Source: Acidobacteriota bacterium (GTDB lineage Bacteria > Acidobacteriota > Vicinamibacteria > Vicinamibacterales > CAVVIG01). Taken from it: a stretch of 35,769 nucleotides of DNA. The translations under genes were made by a program, and so were the position numbers. Positions 8,737 to 18,877 of the stretch are shown piece after piece. Below the pieces are notes generated by a model. It ran no database searches and was not told the origin of the DNA. It worked only from the letters and a program-made list of their open reading frames with translations. How positions within the stretch are numbered: the first letter of the stretch is position 1; each line of letters starts with the position of its first letter. The stretch spans positions 1 to 35,769 of the forward strand of contig JAFDVO010000031.1 of the NCBI GenBank assembly GCA_018268955.1, in the 5' to 3' direction.

Positions 8737-9534
8737 GTGTTACCATTCGACGTGCACCCTGTATCGACTGGTTCTGCGGTCGATCCCGCGCGCCTGCTCG
8801 ACGTCGTCGCCGTCATTCCCGCTCGATTCGCCTCTACCCGATTCCCCGGCAAGCCGCTCGCGGACATCGACGGCCGGCCGATGATCGAGCACGTCTATCG
8901 TCGGGCGTCGCTGTCGCCGGTGGTCTCCAAGGTGATCGTCGCCACCGACGATCTCCGCATCGCGACGCGGGTGGCCCAGTTCGGCGGCAACGTCAAGCTC
9001 ACGCGCGCCGATCACCTCACCGGCACCGACCGTCTCGCCGAGGTCGCCGCCTCACTCGACTGCGACATCGTCGTGAACGTCCAGGGCGACGAACCGCTGC
9101 TGGACCCGCGCGCCATCACCGAACTCGTCTCGCCGTTCTCGGATCCGAGCGTGTCGATGTCAACGCTCTACCGCCGCATCACGGAGCCGGCCGAACTCTC
9201 GAACCCGAACGTCGTCAAGCTCGTCACGGACCGCGCCGGGTACGCGATGTACTTCTCGCGCGCGCCGATTCCGTACACGCGCGATCCACGCGGCGGCTAC
9301 CCGCCGCTCTTCCGTCACGTCGGCGTCTACGCCTACAGCCGCAGCGCGCTGATGGTGCTCGCCTCGCTCGAGCCCACGCCGCTCGAACGGGCCGAGTCGC
9401 TCGAGCAGCTGCGCGCGCTCGAGCACGGCATCCGCATCCGCGCGGTGGAAACGTCCTACGACTCGATTGGCGTCGACACGCCCGAGGACCTCGAACAGGT
9501 GCGCCGCCTCCTGCAGGCCGGCCGCCCGAACTGA
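8737..9534 (+). CDS. kdsB: 3-deoxy-manno-octulosonate cytidylyltransferase
   Basis: 265 aa from GTG at 8737, with CGGAGGG immediately upstream (spacing about 3-4 nt). GTG at 8752 is an alternative and would be closer to family length (about 245-255). It activates Kdo with CTP to CMP-Kdo for LPS core assembly, in the cytoplasm. Signatures: VVAVIPARFASTRFPGKPL at about 27-45 (CTP binding), IVNVQGDEPLL, the SRAPIPY segment, GVYAYSR and ESLEQLRALEHG. It is the first gene of the Kdo operon; its product needs CTP from the next gene, pyrG. Confidence 0.95.
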   Translation: MLPFDVHPVSTGSAVDPARLLDVVAVIPARFASTRFPGKPLADIDGRPMIEHVYRRASLSPVVSKVIVATDDLRIATRVAQFGGNVKLTRADHLTGTDRLAEVAASLDCDIVVNVQGDEPLLDPRAITELVSPFSDPSVSMSTLYRRITEPAELSNPNVVKLVTDRAGYAMYFSRAPIPYTRDPRGGYPPLFRHVGVYAYSRSALMVLASLEPTPLERAESLEQLRALEHGIRIRAVETSYDSIGVDTPEDLEQVRRLLQAGRPN

Positions 9535-11211
<1,677 letters not shown>

Positions 11212-11213
11212 GC

Positions 11214-12071
11214 ATGGTCGCCACGCTGCGCGACATGGTCATCGGGGACGGCCACCCGATCGTCCTCATGGCCGGCCCGTGCGTCGTCGAGAGCGAGGCG
11301 CACGCGATGGGGCTCGCCGAGGCACTCGTGGACATCACGAGGCGCGTCGGCATCCCGTTCATCTTCAAGGCGTCGTACGACAAGGCGAACCGCACGTCGA
11401 ACCGCTCATATCGCGGCCCCGGCATCACCGAGGGGCTGCGCGTGCTCGCCGCGGTGAAGAACGCGTTCGGCGTACCGATCGTTACGGACATCCACGAGGC
11501 GCACGAAGCGGCGGTCGCAGGCGAGGTCGCTGACGTCCTGCAGATCCCGGCGTTCCTGTCGCGCCAGACCGACCTGATCGTCGCCGCGGCGCGCACCGGG
11601 CGCGTCGTCAACATCAAGAAGGGGCAGTTCCTGGCGCCGAATGACATGAAGCATGCGGTCGCCAAGGTCACCACCGAAGGCAACCCCAACGTCGTCGTCA
11701 CCGAGCGCGGCACGAGCTTCGGCTACAACAACCTGGTGGTCGACATGCGGGCGTTCCCGATGATGCGGGAGCAGGGGATTCCGGTGGTGTTCGACGTGAC
11801 GCACAGCCTGCAGCTGCCGGGCGGCGGCGACGGAGTGACCGCGGGCCTCGCGCAGTACATCACCCCGCTCGCCTCAGCCGGGGTCGCGGCGGGCGTCGAT
11901 GGGATCTTCCTCGAGGTCCATGAGGAGCCCTCGCGCGCGAAGAGCGATGCCCAGAACGCGCTGCGGCTGGACCTGCTCGAGCCGCTGCTCCGCCGCCTGC
12001 TGGCGATCGACGCCATCGTGAAGGGCGCGGGGCAACCCGCCGGCGCGGGAGCCGGCCAGACCCGTGGCTGA
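11214..12071 (+). CDS. kdsA: 3-deoxy-8-phosphooctulonate synthase (metal-dependent type)
   Basis: 285 aa. It condenses phosphoenolpyruvate with arabinose-5-phosphate to give Kdo-8-phosphate. ATG at 11214 follows the pyrG stop directly. Motifs: AGPCVVES (20-27), FKASYDKANRTS (51-62), NIKKGQFLAP, TERGTSFGYNNLVVDMR and FDVTHSLQLPGG. Cys23, His197, Glu234 and Asp245 occupy the metal-ligand positions of the Aquifex enzyme (Cys11, His185, Glu222, Asp233) with the same spacing of 37 and 11 between the last three. The metal-independent E. coli type has Asn in place of the Cys. This is therefore a class II, metal-requiring KdsA. Its last 8 nt overlap kdsD. Confidence 0.96.
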   Translation: MVATLRDMVIGDGHPIVLMAGPCVVESEAHAMGLAEALVDITRRVGIPFIFKASYDKANRTSNRSYRGPGITEGLRVLAAVKNAFGVPIVTDIHEAHEAAVAGEVADVLQIPAFLSRQTDLIVAAARTGRVVNIKKGQFLAPNDMKHAVAKVTTEGNPNVVVTERGTSFGYNNLVVDMRAFPMMREQGIPVVFDVTHSLQLPGGGDGVTAGLAQYITPLASAGVAAGVDGIFLEVHEEPSRAKSDAQNALRLDLLEPLLRRLLAIDAIVKGAGQPAGAGAGQTRG

Positions 12072-13026
12072 CCTCGCGCTCGCCCGCAAGGTCCTCGAGA
12101 CGGAGGCGGCCGCGATTCTCGCGCTCGTCCCCCGCATCGACGAGCGTTTCTCACGCGCCATCGACCTGCTGCTGGCCTGCCGTGGTCGCGTCATCCTCAC
12201 GGGCATGGGCAAGTCCGGCATCATCTGCCGGAAGATTGCCGCCACGCTGACGAGCACCGGCACCGCATCACAGTTCCTGCACCCGGCGGAAGCGGTGCAC
12301 GGGGACCTGGGGGTCATCCAGGGAGACGACGTCGTCATCGCGCTGTCGTCGAGCGGCGAGACAGCTGAAGTGCTTCGCCTCCTCGAGACGATCAAGCGGG
12401 TCGGCGCGAAGCTGATCGCCATCACGGGTGCGCCCTCGTCGACGCTGGCCGAGGCTGCGGATGTGTCGCTCGACTGCAGCATCGCTGAAGAAGCCTGCCC
12501 GCTGAACCTGGCGCCCACCGCGTCGACCACCGCGTCGCTGGCGATTGGCGATGCGCTCGCGATGACGCTGCTCGTGGCGAAGGGCTTCCGGCAGGAGGAC
12601 TTCGCCAACCTGCATCCGGGCGGCAAGCTCGGCAAGCAGTTCATGCGGGTCGAGTCGCTGATGCACGGCGGCAAGGATCTGCCGCAGGTCTCGCTGGATA
12701 CGGTCATGCGCGACGTGATCTACGAGATGTCCCGCAAGGGGCTCGGGATGACGTGCGTGGCCGGAGCGCAGGGCGAGCTGCTCGGCATCATCACCGACGG
12801 CGACCTGCGTCGCCTCATGGAACGGGCCGGCGACATCCTCACGCTGCGTGCGGCGGACGTGATGACCAGGCACCCGGCCACCGTGGCGCCGCGCACGCTT
12901 GCGGCAGCCGCACTGAACATCCTCGAACAGCGGAAGATTACGGCGCTCGTCGTGGCGGAAGGCGAACCGGCGCGCGCCGTCGGCGTCGTGCACCTGCACG
13001 ACCTGTGGCGAACGGAGCTGGTGTGA
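12064..13026 (+). CDS. kdsD: Arabinose-5-phosphate isomerase (KpsF/GutQ family)
   Basis: 320 aa from GTG at 12064, overlapping kdsA by 8 nt. It converts ribulose-5-phosphate into arabinose-5-phosphate, the substrate for KdsA. The SIS domain (about 35-175) carries GMGKSGIICRKIAATLTSTG, FLHPAEAVHGDLG and the phosphosugar-binding SSSGETAEV. It is followed by NLHPGGKLG and two CBS repeats (about 205-320) with MTCVAGAQGELLGIITDGDLRR and the final ITALVVAEGEPARAVGVVHLHDL. Length and domain order are those of the family. The operon context supports the Kdo role over sugar-alcohol catabolism (GutQ). Confidence 0.96.
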   Translation: MADLALARKVLETEAAAILALVPRIDERFSRAIDLLLACRGRVILTGMGKSGIICRKIAATLTSTGTASQFLHPAEAVHGDLGVIQGDDVVIALSSSGETAEVLRLLETIKRVGAKLIAITGAPSSTLAEAADVSLDCSIAEEACPLNLAPTASTTASLAIGDALAMTLLVAKGFRQEDFANLHPGGKLGKQFMRVESLMHGGKDLPQVSLDTVMRDVIYEMSRKGLGMTCVAGAQGELLGIITDGDLRRLMERAGDILTLRAADVMTRHPATVAPRTLAAAALNILEQRKITALVVAEGEPARAVGVVHLHDLWRTELV

Positions 13027-13592
13027 CCCTGACAGACGCAGAACTCGATCGTCGCGCCGCGGCGATCCGGATGATCCTCTTCGACGTGGACGGCGTCCTC
13101 ACCGACGGTCGCGTCGTCATCAACGGCGACGGTTCCGAGAGCAAGTCGTTCTTCATCCGCGACGGCATCGCGATGGTGTGGGCCCAGCGCGCCGGCATCA
13201 AGGTCGGGTTCCTCTCGGCGCGGCTCTCCCCCACCACGCCGCACCGTGCCGCGCAACTCGGGATCACGCTCGTCTATCACGGCGTCTCGAGCAAGCTGGC
13301 GACCTACGAACGGATCCTCGCCGATCACGGGTTGAGTGACGCTGACATCGCCTACATGGGCGACGACGTCGTGGACCTCGCCGTGCTGGCGCGGGTCGGG
13401 CTGGCGATGGCGCCTGGCGACTGCGTCGAGGACGTGCGGACGCGTGCGCACTGGGTGACGCGTGCCCCGGGCGGTGCGGGTGCTGCACGCGAGGTGATCG
13501 AGCGCATCCTGCGCGTACAAGGCAAGTGGGACGCCATCGTGGAGAGCTACCTCCACGAGCCGGCCGACCTCCCGATTCAACCGACGCGATGA
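13023..13592 (+). CDS. kdsC: 3-deoxy-manno-octulosonate-8-phosphatase
   Basis: 189 aa from GTG at 13023, sharing GTGA with the kdsD stop. A HAD phosphatase of the small cap-less C0 type that removes phosphate from Kdo-8-phosphate. Catalytic Asp21 and Asp23 are in LFDVDGVLTDG; Ser66 (FLSARLS), Lys91 (GVSSKL) and Asp114/Asp115 (YMGDDVVDLAVL) are the remaining HAD motifs. GLAMAPGDCVEDVR and VTRAPGGAGAAREVIE are typical of KdsC near the C terminus, where the tail contributes to the tetramer active site. It overlaps lapB by 4 nt (ATGA), so translational coupling is likely. Confidence 0.95.
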   Translation: MTLTDAELDRRAAAIRMILFDVDGVLTDGRVVINGDGSESKSFFIRDGIAMVWAQRAGIKVGFLSARLSPTTPHRAAQLGITLVYHGVSSKLATYERILADHGLSDADIAYMGDDVVDLAVLARVGLAMAPGDCVEDVRTRAHWVTRAPGGAGAAREVIERILRVQGKWDAIVESYLHEPADLPIQPTR

Positions 13593-14797
13593 ACGAATAC
13601 GCGCCGCTCCTGGCTGCGCTCGTGGCGCTGCTGGCGGGCCTGACGATCGGGAAGGCGTGGGAGCGCTACAAGCTGCGCGACGGCACGTGGGTCGACCGCC
13701 GGCGCGTGCGCGAGTCGCCGCACTACATCCTCGGTCTCAACTTCCTGGTCGCCAACCAGATCGACCTCGCCATCGAGGAGCTGACGCAGGCCGCGAGCCA
13801 GGATGCGAACGCGCTCGAGGTGAACATGATCCTCGGCAACCTGTACCGCGAGAAGGGGCAGGTCGGCAAGGCGATCACCATTCACCAGGCGCTGCTGCAG
13901 CGGCAGAAGCTGCCGCGCATGGAGCATGCGTACGTGCTGCTCTGCCTCGGGCTGGACTACAAGCGCGGCGGGTTCGTGGACCGCGCGCTCGATGCGTTCA
14001 ACGAGGTGCTGCGGCTCGACCCGCAGAACGCGTACGCCCTCGAGAACATCCAGAAGCTGCACGAAGAGCAGCACCAGTGGACCGAGGCGTACGACACGCG
14101 GCAGCGGCTCACGAACCTCGCGGCCATGGAATCGCGCCCGCAGAGCCAGTCGATTCTTGCGTTCCTCGAGAACGAGATCGGGCTCGAGGCGATGCGGCGC
14201 AAGGACTACGCGGAAGCGGCACGCCGGTTCCAGTCCGCCATCGATCTCGACGCGCGAGCCGTGCCGGCGTACCTGAACCTTGGCGACCTGCGGCTGGCGC
14301 AGGGCAAGGAGCAGGAGGCGGCGGAGGTCTGGAACACGCTCGTGCAGGTGGCGCCCGATCGCGCGTACCTGGCGTTCGACCGGCTCGAGGCGCAGGCGAC
14401 GCGGGCCGGCACGCCGGACCGATTCACGGCGCTCTGCCGGCGGCTCATCGAGGACAACCCGCAGGACTGGCGTGCGCGCCTGGCGCTGTCACGCCAGCTC
14501 ACCGCGGCCGGACAGCCGCTCGACGCGCTCGAACTGCTCTTCGCGGCGCTCGTGCACAACCCGCACTCGCTCAGCGTGCACCAGGCGATCTGGCGCACGC
14601 TCGGTCATCTCGGTCATCCCGGCGATCTGGTCGATCGCTACAGCGACCTCACGAAACACGCGGTCTTCTACCTCGATCCGCACGTCTGCATGAAGTGCCG
14701 TTACCGCAGCACGGAGCTGCTGTGGCAATGTCCGCACTGCCACGACTGGAACACGTTCGTGGAGGAGCGGATCGCGCCGGCGCAGGACGTGGCGTGA
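13589..14797 (+). CDS. lapB: LPS assembly protein B (TPR/rubredoxin-like)
   Basis: 402 aa (E. coli LapB is 389). One N-terminal membrane helix (about 5-22), then TPR repeats from about residue 43 to 350 (for example NFLVANQIDLAIEELTQAA, AYVLLCLGLDYKRGG, AYLNLGDLRLAQGKEQEA), then a C-terminal zinc knuckle with Cys367, Cys370, Cys381 and Cys384 in CMKC...CPHC. This architecture is that of LapB/YciM, which in E. coli directs LpxC to FtsH proteolysis and so sets LPS output. The position at the end of the Kdo operon supports a role in balancing LPS synthesis. It starts inside the kdsC stop. Confidence 0.92.
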   Translation: MNEYAPLLAALVALLAGLTIGKAWERYKLRDGTWVDRRRVRESPHYILGLNFLVANQIDLAIEELTQAASQDANALEVNMILGNLYREKGQVGKAITIHQALLQRQKLPRMEHAYVLLCLGLDYKRGGFVDRALDAFNEVLRLDPQNAYALENIQKLHEEQHQWTEAYDTRQRLTNLAAMESRPQSQSILAFLENEIGLEAMRRKDYAEAARRFQSAIDLDARAVPAYLNLGDLRLAQGKEQEAAEVWNTLVQVAPDRAYLAFDRLEAQATRAGTPDRFTALCRRLIEDNPQDWRARLALSRQLTAAGQPLDALELLFAALVHNPHSLSVHQAIWRTLGHLGHPGDLVDRYSDLTKHAVFYLDPHVCMKCRYRSTELLWQCPHCHDWNTFVEERIAPAQDVA

Positions 14798-14806
14798 TGA
14801 GGACTG

Positions 14807-14832
14807 ACTCGCCAATGGGTGAATTGGCGAGT
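14807..14832 (+). terminator. Perfect hairpin after lapB
   Basis: ACTCGCCAAT (14807-14816) and ATTGGCGAGT (14823-14832) form a perfect 10-bp stem with a 6-nt loop, 10 nt after the lapB stop. It probably ends the kds operon. It is followed by GAGTTGGT GAGTTGGT rather than a T-run, so it may act with Rho or simply protect the 3' end. Confidence 0.6.
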
Positions 14833-14877
14833 TGGTGAGTTGGTGAAGTAACGAGGACCGGCATCTGCGAGGTTCGA

Positions 14878-15381
14878 GTGGCGACCACATCAAAACGCCC
14901 ACACCAGTTACGGCCACGGGCCTCGTGGCTTACAGCGCGAGCGATGGTCCTTGGCGCGTATCCAACAGTCGTCGCGATGATGGTAGCCGGGTGTGTCAGC
15001 CACAGGCCCCTTCCGCTTCAGCCGTTCGACCCTGCCCGACCGAGGGTCAGAGTTGTCGCCACAACGGATCTATTCGAGTTAATCCATTGGTCCCGGATCC
15101 TCGAAAGTGCTATCGCGCTGTCGCGTTCATTGACAGTAGCCGAGCCGGCGGGAACAGCGGATTACTCAGTGGAGATCGTTCCGGCGATCCACACGCGTGA
15201 CGCTTCCATGTTGATCCAACTGGAACTCAGAAGTGAGAACCTCGGTACGTCGCGCTCTCACCCGGTGACAAGAGTTCACGTGTCGTGCAGACGAGACAGG
15301 ATGCTGTCGTGCGCGCAGTCAGCTGTGCAACGTATCGAGGAACTCGTTGCGGGTAGCGCGCAGCGACATCGCGATCGCTGA
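14878..15381 (+). CDS. Small lipoprotein, function unknown
   Basis: 167 aa from GTG at 14878 (GAGG a few bases upstream). Basic start, then a hydrophobic segment ending VVAMMVAGC (Cys39), a plausible lipobox; a nearer internal start would give a more normal signal length. The mature part has a strand (VRVVATTDLFE), a helix (ILESAIALSRSLTVAE), then ADYSVEIV and QLELRSEN, and a late Cys pair around VSCRRDRMLSCAQSAVQRIEELV. This strand/helix/strand layout resembles the small periplasmic domains of TolB-N/CsgG/LPP20-type lipoproteins, but I cannot assign a family. The next gene has the same layout. It begins an accessory region after the kds operon. Confidence 0.5.
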   Translation: MATTSKRPHQLRPRASWLTARAMVLGAYPTVVAMMVAGCVSHRPLPLQPFDPARPRVRVVATTDLFELIHWSRILESAIALSRSLTVAEPAGTADYSVEIVPAIHTRDASMLIQLELRSENLGTSRSHPVTRVHVSCRRDRMLSCAQSAVQRIEELVAGSAQRHRDR

Positions 15382-15580
15382 GGCGTTGCAGGCGAAGGCG
15401 GCCGATGGTCGACACCCAGACAACCATGGCAGGGGCGTGGTGCAGTTCAGGCGAGCGTCGATTTCGGGAACGACAACATCATGACCTCCCGCGGAGGAAC
15501 GCAACTGAAAGATGCGCAACTTGGGGAGACGCGGCGACACTCGTGCTCCACAACCGTAGATCCACCGAAGGAGCACCTGC

Positions 15581-16045
15581 TTGTCGCTGACACGTCTAGG
15601 CGCGGCCATCGCTCTCTGTATCTCAGGCGCGGCTGGCTGCGCGACGGCGAAGTCGACACGGCATCCTGCGGTCGACATCGGCGTAGAGCTGTGGCGAACC
15701 GGTGATGACGGATATACCGGCAGACTTGGCGCCGCTATCGAGACTGAACTGACGAGAACACCAGGATTCACAATGGTGGTCGAAGGACGCCCGGGGAATC
15801 TGGTTGTGAGTATCCCACGCAACGTTAGGTGTGTGCAGGCACGGCAACGCGTCGCGATCCTATTCGACGTGTCCTTCTCAAGGCGTGAAGCGTCTCTGAA
15901 TGAGCGGGAACTGGGCAGCGTATCCGGGCAGTGCTGGCTAGACGCGCTCAAGAGATGCGCACGGATTGTTACGCGAGGAGCGGCTGATGCGGCTGACAGG
16001 ATTCGCGTAATCCAAGTGCCTGAGGCCGACGCCGTCCGACATTGA
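15581..16045 (+). CDS. Small lipoprotein, function unknown
   Basis: 154 aa from TTG at 15581. The start is supported by GAAGGAG 8 nt upstream and an N terminus with Arg, a hydrophobic core and ISGAAGC (Cys20), a lipoprotein signal. The mature part has VDIGVELW, a helix (RLGAAIETELTRTPGFTMVVEG), LVVSIP, VAILFDVSF, a Cys-containing turn (SGQCWLDALKRC) and a final helix. The order matches the preceding lipoprotein, which suggests two diverged paralogues of a periplasmic family, but identity is low and no function can be named. The 199 bp between the two show no convincing gene. Base composition is less GC-rich than the operons on either side. Confidence 0.55.
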   Translation: MSLTRLGAAIALCISGAAGCATAKSTRHPAVDIGVELWRTGDDGYTGRLGAAIETELTRTPGFTMVVEGRPGNLVVSIPRNVRCVQARQRVAILFDVSFSRREASLNERELGSVSGQCWLDALKRCARIVTRGAADAADRIRVIQVPEADAVRH

Positions 16046-16105
16046 GAATCAGCTGGTGGGGCGGCAGACGCGTCCGCCGCGGGAACATCGGAGTGTTGAG
16101 TTAGC

Positions 16106-16155
16106 GCCTGTTTCAAAGCTCCACCACGGATATCACTGAGAACACGGAGCCACAC
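16106..16155. repeat. Left arm of a ~50-bp inverted repeat
   Basis: This 50-bp segment, starting GCCTGTTTCAA and ending ACACGGAGCCACAC, is nearly the reverse complement of 18878-18928, with a few mismatches and a one-base gap. Internally it has a loose 9-bp period (CCACCACGG, TATCACTGA, GAACACGGA). The IS element, a truncated gene, a remnant and a small membrane gene lie between the arms. No target duplication is seen outside them. Confidence 0.75.
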
Positions 16156-16405
16156 TGTTTCAAAAGGGTTTCTCGGTGGCATCACGCGCGCCTGCTCCAG
16201 CGACGACTGGACGTTGCGTGCGCGATTGCTGGTCACGGGTTCCGCATTCGCGAGCGACACGCTGGGTCCCAACGAGCAGCTCCGGAACGAGGTGCTGGAG
16301 TCGAGCGACGCCAACACAATAGCGGACTCTGGACGATGTTCATCACAAAGGTCGGCGAATCGGCAGTTCCGATGATGACCTGAGCGAACGAATCGGAGAG
16401 TGAAG

Positions 16406-16482
16406 ATGAACGAATGGTCTGCATGGGAACAGGCGTTCGGAGGATTGCCGCCGATTGGCTACATTCTCCGGAATCACGAACC
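16406..16482 (+). pseudogene. 5' fragment of a gene cut by the IS element
   Basis: ATG at 16406 has GGAG 8 nt upstream and opens a protein-like frame, MNEWSAWEQAFGG then LPPIGYILRNHEP (26 codons). It runs straight into the left end of the IS element at 16483. No obvious continuation appears after the right end (17789): the frames there give an unrelated, Arg/Ser-rich 50-60 residues. The family is not recognised with confidence. The 250 bp upstream (16156-16405) hold no convincing gene. Confidence 0.5.
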
Positions 16483-16524
16483 TGAATCCCGCCGGGATCG
16501 TCGGAGGGCTCATTCTGAGAGAGG

Positions 16525-16854
16525 ATGGACCCTATGGGACGACCGAGCAAGTATTCACCGGAGTTGCGGGAGCGCGCCGTCCGGATGGTGGAGGAACACG
16601 CCGCTGAGCACCCGTCGCAATGGGCGGCGATGCGATCCGTGGCCGCGAAAGTCGGGTGCACGACGGAGGCGCTGCGGCGTTGGGTGCGCCAGGCGGAGCG
16701 GGACCGCGGCCAGCGGCCGGGACTCACGACGACCGAACGCGAGCGCCTGAAGGAACTGGAGCGCGAGAATCGCGAGCTGCGGCGCGCCAACGACATCTTG
16801 CGCAAGGCGTCCGCGTTTTTCGCGCAGGCGGAGCTCGACCGCCGATGGAAATGA
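16525..16854 (+). CDS. IS3 transposase OrfA
   Basis: 109 aa (or 106 from ATG 16534). A helix-turn-helix DNA-binding subunit: [18 protein letters not shown], then [15 protein letters not shown] (recognition helix), then a coiled coil [19 protein letters not shown] that mediates multimerisation, ending [17 protein letters not shown]. This is the standard OrfA of the IS3 family. GAGAGAGG lies just upstream. Near its end, GTTTTTC (16815-16821) is a candidate -1 slippage site to make the OrfAB fusion; orfB is in the -1 frame as expected. Confidence 0.93.
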   Translation: MDPMGRPSKYSPELRERAVRMVEEHAAEHPSQWAAMRSVAAKVGCTTEALRRWVRQAERDRGQRPGLTTTERERLKELERENRELRRANDILRKASAFFAQAELDRRWK

Positions 16855-17749
16855 TGGTCGCCTGCGTCGAGGCGCAGCGGGACACGTATGGGGTCGAGTC
16901 GATCTGCGCGCACCTGCCGATCGCCCCGTCGACGTACTGGCGCCACAAGGCGCAGGCCGCGGATCCGACACGCCGATCGCGGCGGGCGCAAGAGGATGCC
17001 CTCCTCAGCCCGGAGATCCGCCGTGTCTGGCAGGAGCAGGAGGGGGTGTACGGGGTGGAGAAGGTCTGGCGCCAGCTCGAACGCGAAGATATTGCCGCCG
17101 CCCGCTGTCGCATCGCCCGGTTAATGAAAGCCCTGGCCCTGGCTGGGGCGTCCGTGGCGGCTGTCCCGTGAGCACCACCCAGCCGGGCGCCGACGTGGAC
17201 CGAGCGCCGGACTTGGTGGCCCGGCAGTTTTCGGCGACGCGACCGAATCAGCTCTGGGTCGCCGATTTCACCTACGTCCCGACGGCGGACGGCACCGTGT
17301 ATACCGCCTTCGTGATCGATGTGTTTGCGCGCCGCATCGTCGGCTGGAAGGTGTCGCACGCCATGCGGACCGACCTGGTGCTCGATGCGCTCGACCAGGC
17401 GATTCATCAGCGGTGCGACGACCAGACGGCCGACCTCATTCATCAGAGCGATCGCGGGGTCCAATATCTTTCGATGCGGTACACGGAGCGGCTCGTCGAT
17501 GCGGGCCTCGAACCGTCGGTGGGGCGGCGCGGCGATTCGTACGATAACGCCCTCGCCGAGTCGGTGATTGGCTTGTACAAGACCGAGGTAATTCGTCGAC
17601 GCGATCAGTGGGCGGCCGTCGAGGCCGTGGAATATGCCACCCTCCGCTGGGTGGAGTGGTTCAATCATCGCCGTCTGCTCGGCCCGATTGGCTTCGTGCC
17701 GCCGGCGGAATTCGAAGCGCAGTACCATGCACAGGCCGCGGTGGCCTGA
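16845..17749 (+). pseudogene. IS3 transposase OrfB, frameshifted
   Basis: The first part (16845-17171, [20 protein letters not shown]...) is the HTH_21 region, with IAPSTYWRHK and GVYGVEKVWRQL. The catalytic rve domain (17168-17749) is in another frame: VADFTYV, HQSDRGVQY, SYDNALAES and the final NHRRLLGPIGFVPPAEFE. In the distal frame Asp33, Asp95 and Glu131 make an intact DD(35)E triad. Removing two G from the GGGG run at 17145-17148 would join the parts as ALALAGVRGGCPVSTT, as in intact relatives. A 2-nt gain there is the likely inactivating change; a sequencing error in the G-run is the alternative. Confidence 0.85.
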
Positions 17750-18022
17750 CTCAACTAACTCGCCCTCTCACGATCCCGGCGGGATTCAGCTCCGTTGGAG
17801 GGGCGGAGCGGCATGCGCTTCTGAATCCGTAATGGAGACGGCGACACTCGGACCGTTCCGTTCCGGCGAGTCGGGCGAACCGCGACTGCGCGTTCCAGGA
17901 AATAAGAGCTATGCGTACAGGTATTTGAGAGTATCTGGTCGACCTCGGAGCCTTGCTTAGCGGCAGGAGCACTGGACGCCCGCGTTCAGGCGTCAGCCGA
18001 AGCGAACAGGCGAGGTCATTAG

Positions 18023-18169
18023 TTTGCGGTTGGTCGACTGACGGCATATTACGAGGTTCTTTCGCTGATGAAACAGCAGGCGGCGGCTCTTGGTATAAGC
18101 GCAGATGCCCTGTCGCTTGAGGGATTCGACCCAGACCAGGAGTTGCTCGCTGACGATTCACACAGTTAG
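18023..18169 (+). pseudogene. 3' remnant of an unknown gene
   Basis: After a stop codon at 18020-18022, 48 codons read like a real protein end: FAVGRLTAYYEVLSLM, then KQQAAALGISADALSLEG, then FDPDQELLADDSHS. There is no start codon except an internal ATG at 18068, so this is probably a decayed gene or the end of a truncated one. It could be the far end of the gene cut at 16482, but nothing proves this. The rest of 17790-18257 shows no convincing gene. Confidence 0.35.
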
Positions 18170-18257
18170 GCGGAGTCGAAATCGTGAGGCAGCGACTCAC
18201 CTCGGGCGACGTCTCGCGATGACGATTGCTTGGCGCGATTCGAGACTCGAGAGCTAA

Positions 18258-18575
18258 ATGGTGATCAGCCCTGAACGGCGAACCTGGAGTTCGGGTCCGA
18301 TGTTTCCCCGATGGACGAAGGCCTTGCGAATAGTTCGCGGCCTGATGATCGGCTGTGCGTCGTTTACGTTGGCCATATTCGCTGGAATGCTGTTCGAGTT
18401 GAAAGGCGAGTACCGTTCACTGGAAGACCTGAAACTGATTGGCCTGATATCACTGATCTACGGAGTTCCGGTCGGGGTCTTTGTACACCTCACTGTCCAA
18501 ATGCTGGCGTGGGTATTTGGGCGTATTCGGAGAAGAGACGACAACAGCATCACCGGGTCGTCGCGTATGAGCTGA
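18258..18575 (+). CDS. Small membrane protein, function unknown
   Basis: 105 aa from ATG at 18258, or 91 aa from ATG at 18300, which has GGAG about 10 nt upstream and a more natural basic start (MFPRWTKALRIVRG). It has two predicted membrane helices, LMIGCASFTLAIFAGMLF and LISLIYGVPVGVFVHLTVQM, separated by a charged loop (ELKGEYRSLEDLK), and a basic tail (GRIRRRDDN). I do not recognise the family. It is isolated within the accessory region, downstream of the IS element, and less GC-rich than the housekeeping genes. Confidence 0.5.
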   Translation: MVISPERRTWSSGPMFPRWTKALRIVRGLMIGCASFTLAIFAGMLFELKGEYRSLEDLKLIGLISLIYGVPVGVFVHLTVQMLAWVFGRIRRRDDNSITGSSRMS

Positions 18576-18651
18576 TTCGCGAGTGCACGCCACCGTCTCC
18601 AGTGTGAATTGGGGACCGCTCGTTCGCGCCGCGCACTGAATCGAACGGGGC

Positions 18652-18669
18652 CGGCCGGATTCCCGGCCG
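18652..18669. terminator. Hairpin downstream of the small membrane gene
   Basis: CGGCCGG (18652-18658) and CCGGCCG (18663-18669) form a 7-bp GC stem around ATTC. It lies 77 bp after the 105-aa gene and could end its transcript. No T-run follows. The remaining 18670-18877 shows no credible gene. Confidence 0.3.
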
Positions 18670-18877
18670 ACGCGGCCCACACTTGTGTCGGAAGGGTCTC
18701 ACATTGCGACTACTTCTCAGGGAACGGGACTACACCCCCTTGGGGCATCGGCCTGCGATCCGGTGCATCAGGCGCGACTACCGGCCGCCCGGAGATACGG
18801 TGTTGGCTTGGAGCGCGTTTCACAACTCCAGCGCGACCACGGAGGACGCGGGCGTCATCGAGATCGCATAGGGAACC

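Larger units (their letters stand above)
16483..17788 (+). mobile_element. IS3-family insertion sequence
   Basis: 1306 bp with TGA...TCA ends typical of IS3. The terminal inverted repeats, 16482-16509 and 17762-17789, match at 26 of 28 positions (shared core TGAATCCCGCCGGGATCGT). It contains orfA and an orfB that is broken by a frameshift. No 3-4 bp target duplication is visible: the left flank reads AACC and the right flank GCTC. The element is therefore probably inactive by itself, and one flank has been rearranged since insertion. Confidence 0.92.

Noticed and set aside
15319..16317. 332-codon open frame on the - strand in the accessory region
   Set aside because: Ser/Arg/Pro-rich with no start signal; the + strand lipoproteins have ribosome binding sites and lipoboxes.
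17101..17200. Second programmed frameshift in IS3 orfB
   Set aside because: IS3 elements slip once between orfA and orfB; a second slip inside orfB is not known, and a 2-nt insertion explains the break more simply.
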